From positions 1 through 64,000 of the forward strand of contig JADLZK010009289.1 in NCBI GenBank assembly GCA_015847255.1: a stretch of 64,000 nt of DNA. The letters run 5' to 3'. The DNA is from Hyparrhenia diplandra. Its lineage: Eukaryota > Streptophyta > Magnoliopsida > Poales > Poaceae. Below are positions 57,743 to 64,000 of this stretch, piece by piece; the first letter of the stretch is position 1, and each line of letters begins with the position of its first letter. The notes beneath the pieces are model-generated. The model saw only the letters and a list, made by a program, of their open reading frames with translations. It searched no databases and was not told the DNA's origin. A program made the translations under genes and the position numbers.

Positions 57743-60700
57743 TCATTCTTGCGTAGGAGGGTCTTGGTCCATCGGCTCCGGGGCGGGGACGTCCTGCGCA
57801 GCTTCCTCCTCCTCGACGGGCTCCTCTGCCGCTCCGTCTCCACCAGCAGGAGGCTCAAAGACCTCGAGCTCCTCGGTGGCGAGCTTGAAGAGCTCGGCAG
57901 ACAGCTCCGCGGTGGCGGCCTCGGCGGCAGCAGCTTTCCGCTCCACGTCGGCGTCGTCAACGCCCGACGCCCACCCCTTCTTCACGGCGTCGACCTCAAA
58001 GTAGGGGTAGTAGGTGAAGACGGCGTTGATCGCCTTGTGGACCCACGCGGCCGCGTCCTCCGTCACCTTGCGCGGGACGGCCGACACCCGCCGGCCGGGT
58101 CCGCCACGTCTTCCACGCCAAAAGCGTCGCGGGCAACCCGACCTCGGACACGAGGCCTTGTATGTGGGCAGGGCCGAGCTCTCGGCCTCCTCCACGGCCT
58201 TGGCAACAGCGTACTCTTGGAGGCTCAGAGCTCTTTCCTCGCACCGACGAGGTCGCCGGGTCCCGCCGGCCAGTCCGCCTCCTCCCCCCGCAGCCGCGAG
58301 CCGCGTGTGCTTCAAGGAGGCTTCTGAGGCGCGAGCTCCCGATTCTTGTCCTCGAGCTCCGCGTCGCCTTGTGAGAGTTCCGCTTCTCACCCGCGCAAAC
58401 AAAGACAACGGGTTAGACACAAGCCACGAGACCATAGGACGCAAGAAAGGAGGCGGCCGCCGCTTACTCCACGGCTCGTCAGAGAGCTCTTGCTCGTTGT
58501 ACGTAGAGCTCATAATTCCTGGTTTCGAACCAAATCCGCTCCGTCTCCGAGGCGCGGAGGTTGCACCACAGCCCGGAAGCTTCGTGGTCATAGGCTAAGG
58601 CCCCGCCGACGAGGACAATCAGCCTCGAATGCTGAATAAACAGGACAAAAGATAAGGGCCGGGAGCACTTACTTTCGAGCTCGACGTCGCGGCCCGACGG
58701 TCGCTCGGCGAGCTCATCCTTGTCCTTCCGGAGGGACTCGCGCGCTTTGCTCAAGCGTCGAGCGCTCAAGCTCCTTGTCATCAAGCATCCGGCGGAGGGT
58801 GTCGAGCTCTTCCTTCATCTTCTCACGCCGCTGCTTCAGAGCAAGCTTGAGCTCCTCCTCCCCGCCGGGCCGCCTCCCAGCAAGGCGGCGCCCACCTCTC
58901 CTCCCGGGCCTCTCGAGAGGCACGGCCCTCCGCGTCGCCGAGATGAACTCGACGACATCCTTCGCCCGGCTCGAGGAACCCCGCCGAAGCTGCGCCGAGC
59001 CGAGCTCGGCACACATGTCCGCCACGATTCCGTTGGCCTCCCGACGGCCGCCGGCCCTCCGCCCGAAGTCCGTCGCCACCGATTGTAACTCGCGATGGCG
59101 TCCCGCACGCCCGAAAAGCACCGAACACATAAGCAAGCCAAGAGAGCACGAAAAGGAATACTGGCGCCGCGGCAGATCCAAACTCGCGCAAGACGGTGCG
59201 ACACAACCCGCCCGCGCCCGACCGACGACGACGACCGGGTCCTCCGGCGAAGGAGGCGGGCCGTGCCATCCGGGCATAAGTTGGAGGAAGGGCGGCGTCT
59301 ATGCCCGCCGGAGGAACGCTTCGCCAGCTGACAACAAGACGACACGCCGCCCCGTCGACCTCGATCGTCCCCCGTGGGCAAGGAACGGCACCACGGGAGT
59401 GGCAACAACGTTCGTGGTGGCGACACCATCCACGGCCTCGTCCTCTAGGCCCTCATCTCCCGGTCCGCACCGCTCCGCCACTGCCAAGACACCCTCGTCA
59501 TCTGAGATGTCGACGACGACCTCACCGGGGGACGGACCGGCCCCGTGTGGGCTTCTCTCAACACGCCCCGGTGGTGGTCGGAGTCTCCTCCGAATCCACC
59601 TTCTCCGTCTCCGTCGCCACCCAGGAGCTCGCCGTCCCCGCCCGGTGAAGTCGCCGGCCGTCCGCCAATCGAGCTCAAGACGGTCTTCGGGGCCGCCCGA
59701 CCCACGGGGACGGCTCGGCGCCGATGGGGAGCCCGGCGCCGGAGACGCCCGAGCTCGCTGAAGCACCGGTCGATACGACCTTTGAAGGGAACGGCATCAT
59801 CTTCGGACAACAACCCGCCGCCACGCCCGCCATCTCTCGGGCCCGAGTGTCGCCGACAAGCTCGCCGCCATCGCTTCGAAGCTTGCGAACGCTCTCCCGA
59901 GCTCATGGGCAATGAGTCCGGGCCGACGACGGTCGCCAAGCTCGCCGCCGCTAAGCCGCGGCTCGCGCTGGCCGAGCTCGGCGGGCCCGTCCCGGGCGCT
60001 TCACGAAACGTACGCCGCCCGCCCCGAACGCGCCAAAAGTTTGCCTATGGACTACCATTACAACCGACGACAACACGGCGCTTGAGAGCTCACCCGGGGT
60101 GGCCACCCTCTTCTGCTTTTCTTCTTCTTCGCGCCGGCCGCTCCGAGCCCCGAGCGCCCGTCGGAGCACCCGACTTTGCGGCGGGGCTTGGGCGCCCGGA
60201 GCCGACCGAGGTCAGGGGAGTGCCGCCGCCGCCGATGGCCACGAGCGGGACTACCGAGCCCGCGGGCCGAGGTCCCGGCCTCCTCCCGCCCGCGGGCGTC
60301 GCCTCGTCGGTGTGGCTCACTCGCAGCCGACGCCGGCTCCACCTCCTCCGGGCATCCGCCGCCGCCGCGCGGCGGACGAGCCCGCCCCTCATTCCAGATG
60401 GGGCCCGCCGGACACTGGCGGGCATCGGTGTCTCGGGAAGAGGAGGACGAGCCGGAGGCTCCACCACGCCGACCAGAGCTCGAGCTCGTCACCGCACTCG
60501 AGAGGATGTCAAGAAACGACCTAAAGTAAAGCGATGAGCACTTACCAATGCCGAGGTCTCGGGTTGGGGGAGGATGGGGGCGCCCCGGGCGACCTCTTCC
60601 CCGTCTTCGTCGGTGATTCATCCGAACTCCACCTGGTCGACGGTGACCTGGGGCGTTCGCCGTCCCCTCGAGCGAGCACGGTCCTCCGTCATCTCCCACA

Positions 60701-61330
60701 TCCGGGAGAGCTCGGCGTTGGAGGCACCACGGCCTTGATGAGCCGAGGCCTCGATGATATGGTTCACCGTCAACCCAGCGTCTCGGAGCACCTTGATCTT
60801 GCTCACCGCCGCCTCCACCCGCACCTCAATGTTGTCGCGGCGGGCCCTCGCGCCCCGCCGACCGCCGCCTTGTTGAAGGTGCGGCCGGTGAACCGCGGCA
60901 GAGGATGGGAGGGGTCGTTCGGTAGAACCACTCCTTCCTCCACAGGGTTGGCCCGACGGGAAGTCGTCCTCCAGGGAAGAACTCGCGGACCTTCCCTCCG
61001 CCGCATTTTGCATCGTGACGCAGCGATCGGAGCCGGCCGCCTCCCCCGCCTTGGCAGGTTGGATCTTCGCACACTAAGTACTTGAAGAGCTCCCGGTTGG
61101 GGGGGATCCCCAACCACCCTTCAGAGCATGGTGAAGGCCAAGAAGAGCAAAGACCGTTCGGCGTCAAGTGTCGGAGCTCGGACGCCCCGCACGCGATGAG
61201 GTCGCGGAAGAAGTAGTCGGGCGGCGGCCGAGTCGCGCTCGTGGAAGGCCACGAAGCGAGATGACACCCCGGGTTAGAGTCTCGTGAGACGATGGTGGAA
61301 TGATCCACTCCTTCGCCGCCGTCAGCGGTA
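57743..61330 (-). pseudogene. Antisense ORF region of the Tat-lineage element
   Basis: The minus strand carries a long, frame-broken coding region between integrase and the 3' LTR. Near its start (about 61.04-61.21 kb) it reads DYFFRDLIACGASELRHLTP, NGL and EGWLGIPPNRELFKYLVCED, resembling the plant 'putative gypsy-type transposon' domain (Pfam Transposase_28, PF04195) known from antisense frames of Tat elements. LPVGPTLWRKEWFY and NDPSHPLPRFTGRTF follow. Further on are a Glu/Arg/Lys-rich coiled-coil-like part (KQRREKMKEELDTLRRML at about 58.8 kb) and an acidic Pro-rich end (EPMDQDPPTQE). Its function is unknown. A TATA box upstream on the same strand suggests its own transcript. Confidence 0.75.
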
Positions 61331-61475
61331 CGGAGCCCACCAGCGAGGCTACACCGCCGATCAACCCCTTGGTCGCCGTCGATCGCTACGAGCCCATCTC
61401 GCCGCGCCGAGGGCGGATCGTCAGCGGAGCGAGGGAGATGGAAGGTTGGACCTGCGAGTGAAATGTGGCGGATGA

Positions 61476-61478
<3 letters not shown>

Positions 61479-61502
<24 letters not shown>
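61479..61502. repeat. (CT)n microsatellite
   Basis: About 12 CT units; on the minus strand a GA-rich leader between the antisense TATA box and the antisense coding region. Confidence 0.9.
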
Positions 61503-61506
<4 letters not shown>

Positions 61507-61554
61507 GAAGGAAGGCAAGAAGTGGGAAGGTAAATCCGTTCCCCGATCTCTGCC

Positions 61555-61562
61555 TATTTATA
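61555..61562 (-). promoter_or_regulatory. TATA box for the antisense ORF
   Basis: The minus strand reads TATAAATA, followed by GGCAGAGATCGGGG, the GA repeat and the antisense frames. Position and sequence fit a core promoter for the antisense transcript. Confidence 0.55.
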
Positions 61563-62441
61563 GAGCTCCGGCGCGGCGAGGCGACGAGGTGAAACCGTCG
61601 GGGGCCCACCACGCACCACGCCCGCCTCGCAATCGACGCCCGCGGATCGGCGCGTCGCGACACCGGGCGGGTCGAACGGCGCGGCATTAATGGGATAACT
61701 CCCCACCAACGGTAAAATCCCAACGATAAGATCCCAACGGCTATTTTTACAACGGGGTGAAAACCTAAGAGCTCTGGCGTAATCCGGCTAGATCGCCGAG
61801 CCTAAAGCCTGACTCGGGCACGAGCTCTCCGCCCCGAGGGGTTCAAAGGCCGCCTCAACTCGAGAGCTTCGAGAGCCGCCCGAGATACCACGAGCGGAGC
61901 GCCTCGAAAAGCGGCGTCGACGGCCGCGCCTCGAGCTCGAAAGGGCTCGGGGCTTTTCGCTTATGCGCGTCCCGGGTCGCCGAGGGCTACAATCGACCGG
62001 GCTAACCTCTCCGATGAGGAAGCACCTCGCCGGGGCATCGCTCGGGGGGCTCGAGAACCCGGAAGTCGGGCTCTCGGGAACACGAGGTCGATCCACCGGT
62101 GATCAAACGAACGAGCTGACGAGCTCGGGCCTCACCTGGACTATCCGACGGCAACTCACTGAGCACTCGATCTCGGCCAACGAGGTAAGATCGAGCTCGA
62201 GCTCACCACCTCTGCGAGCCCTCGTAAAGGCAACGGGTCGACGAGCCCACGAAAATTCTAAAAAGCCTCCGCGAGAACCTACTGTTCTCACGGGCCTCTG
62301 AAAACTACACCCGCGGGTGCGCTGCCGCGCGCACCCACGAACAAGCGTCAATACTATGACGAGAACCCCCTCCGTAGGGCGGTCGCCGCACGAGGTAGCA
62401 TCTGGGAGAGACCTCTTCTCCCCCAAATGCTCGTGGGCTAC

Positions 62442-62862
62442 TGTGGGGGATCGATATTCGGGACACCAATACCGAGCACCCGACCCATTATCGGCAAACC
62501 TAAGCGACTCTGGGACCTCGATCGCCCACGAGGAACATGGCATGGCAAGCGTCCCTCCCGAGACACAAGAGGTCTTCGCCACGCACGAGCTCTCGATACA
62601 AGGGCGGGCCTCATTTTGCGCTCGAGCTCTCACACAAGAGCTCCCGGGACGAGGCCCGTCCTTAAAACCCGATCGAGCTCTCCCAACAAGCGGGCTCTCT
62701 CGTCTTCACCGAGCTCTCGGATGAGACCTCTTTCCACCTCGCTTTCGAGCTCCCCTGCGACGAGCCTTGCGGCGATGACCTCGAGAGAGCTCATCCGCCC
62801 CGCCTTCTCGGAGAAGCTGCGCGGTGCGGGAGTTGGTCAACAACTCCACGACAAGCTCAATG
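62442..62862 (+). repeat. 3' LTR of the Tat-lineage element, truncated
   Basis: The LTR begins TGTGGGGGATCGATATTCGG after GGGCTAC and follows the 5' LTR to CGACAAGCTCAA, about 420 of the 1115 bases. Then the sequence changes abruptly to TGTAACACCCCTGGTGTTAC. Either a second element inserted here or the LTR was cut by a deletion. Confidence 0.85.
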
Positions 62863-64000
62863 TAACACCCCTGGTGTTACTATACTAGTTAAAACTTGAT
62901 TAATTAATAATCATGCATTATCATTGTGCATTAAGGCATAAATGCATTTTATATTTTAATTATAGTATTCATATGTTGCATATGTAATGTCTCACATGTT
63001 ACATGAGTTGAGCGTTGTAAATAAAAACTTTGATTCTTTTTATTGTTATGAAATTTATGCTTTGAAGTGGTACCATTGTTTGAGTTGTTTGAGTAGTAGT
63101 TATTCCCTTTTTGAAAATCAGTTTTAAAAATTAAATTTTTATTATTCCTACGTTCAAATAAAAACTTTGAAAACCTACTTTCAAAATTATTGAGAATTTG
63201 GGGATGGTCATTAAAGCAAACCTGGAGATCTCGAGAAGTTGAACTATTTTCGTTTTCGGAGATTTTGATGTTCCTATGCAAATTTGGGAGATTTTTCAAA
63301 GAAGAAGAGAGGAAGATACACTAGTACAGAACTTTGTAGCTGCCACCGAGCTGTTGCCTGCCTACCTGCCTGCTTGCCGCGTCGATGCCGTGGTCGATTT
63401 GGCCGCGCCGTCGCGGTGCTTCCCGGATGGACGCCTGCGTGGCCAAGCCCAGAAGCTGCTGACGCACCTAGAGAGAACGGCCGCATCCGCTTAAGCCACG
63501 TTGCCGGTCCTTTTCTCTCTTTTCTCCTTTCCGTCGTCGCCGCCCTGCTTCTCGGCCGCCGGTGAAATTCGCCGTGCCTGCTCCGCCTTGGCCCAATTGC
63601 TCGTGTCCAAAGTATTGTCTGCGCCTTGCGCTTCTCCCTGAGCCGCTCGCCTTTGTCTCTAGCCGTCGGAGTCAGCCGTGCGCCGGAGTTTCCGTCACGG
63701 CGGTCCGCCATGGCCGCCGTGAGCCGCTCGCCGTGGCCGGCCGCCTCCGCTTAGCCTCCGCCAAAACCGACCACGCCACGGTCTTCCTCGAATCGCGCTG
63801 CACCTCCTCAGCCCCTTCTCCGGTCGTAGCAGCCGCTACAACACGTTCAACTGCAGCCGCCGCCGCTACTTGCCGCCGGCGCACATGGCCGGCTGGCCTC
63901 GGGCCGCCATGGGGCGAGCCGAGGGCACCAGCGGATGCGCACAGGCCTCTTGATGCTCCGCCAACACTCCCCGACCGCCGTCATGGTCTCCTTTCACCGG
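62863..64000 (+). mobile_element. Start of another repeat, probably an LTR retrotransposon
   Basis: The unit starts with the near-palindrome TGTAACACCCCTGGTGTTAC. An AT-rich 0.4-kb stretch follows, then, from about 63.34 kb, a GC-rich, CT- and GCC-rich block to the window end. An abrupt TG start inside another LTR fits a nested insertion. No coding domain is seen, and the right end lies outside the window, so the class is an inference. Confidence 0.4.

Larger units (their letters stand above)
49715..62862 (+). mobile_element. Ty3/gypsy Tat-lineage retrotransposon, 13 kb, decayed
   Basis: The element runs in the plus direction: a long LTR, a TTGGCGCG-type primer site, gag, protease, reverse transcriptase, RNase H, integrase, then about 5 kb before the 3' LTR. 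That 3' space carries long minus-strand frames, a hallmark of the Tat lineage. The 3' LTR is cut off at 62862. Domains are recognisable, but the frame changes every few hundred bases, so it is not autonomous. The element is very GC-rich and dense in GAGCTC hexamers, unlike its flanks. Confidence 0.92.

Noticed and set aside
1..64000. CRISPR arrays, bacterial operons, rRNA or tRNA genes
   Set aside because: No regularly spaced repeats, operon-like gene runs, rRNA stretches or tRNA cloverleaf boxes were seen. The gene structure is eukaryotic throughout.

Overview
This window looks like nuclear DNA of a grass (Poaceae). The evidence is intron-rich plant genes, a first exon that is much more GC-rich than the later ones, a cysteine-rich (DUF26) receptor kinase, and retrotransposons typical of cereals: a Reina-type chromovirus, a Tat-lineage Ty3 element with the cereal-type TTGGCGCG primer binding site, and a Ty1/copia remnant. 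The exact species cannot be read from the sequence. All calls come from reading the sequence by eye; no database search was run.

Layout. 2.7-5.0 kb (minus): a nine-exon replication protein A 32-kDa (RPA2) gene with good splice sites but many single-base frameshifts. 5.9-7.7 kb (minus): a DWF1/DIMINUTO sterol C-24 reductase copy, also heavily frameshifted. 8.25-12.87 kb (minus): a 5'-truncated, decayed Ty1/copia element with one 123-bp LTR, abutting a 38-nt poly(T) run. 14.2-15.0 kb (plus): a 5' fragment of an ERV1/ALR sulfhydryl oxidase gene. 15.6-19.2 kb: AT-rich repeat DNA with a pair of about 600-bp inverted arms and a palindromic MITE. 22.4-26.7 kb (minus): a nearly intact SMP-C2 gene of the NTMC2 type 5 family, with a 19-bp microexon. 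27.4-28.4 kb: rearranged phenylalanine ammonia-lyase (PAL) fragments and a GC-rich hairpin. 32.5-44.7 kb (minus): a seven-exon DUF26 receptor-like kinase. Its first exon is split by a 5.8-kb chromovirus with two identical 279-bp LTRs and a GAGCG target duplication, and its intron 3 holds a 0.9-kb foldback element. 44.7-49.7 kb: mostly non-genic, with a repeat also present at 29.4 kb. 49.7-62.9 kb (plus): a 13-kb Tat-lineage Ty3 retrotransposon with decayed gag-pol and a long antisense ORF region that has its own TATA box. 62.9-64.0 kb: the start of another repeat, running off the window.

The genes do not form a pathway or operon; each has its own role (DNA replication/repair, brassinosteroid synthesis, mitochondrial disulphide relay, membrane contact sites, phenylpropanoids, receptor signalling). 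What links the window is gene damage: only the NTMC2 gene looks close to functional. Many frameshifts are one-base changes in short homopolymers inside otherwise well-conserved exons, and they also occur inside the chromovirus whose LTRs are still identical, so part of the damage may be sequencing or assembly error rather than biology. I found no clearly new biological system.
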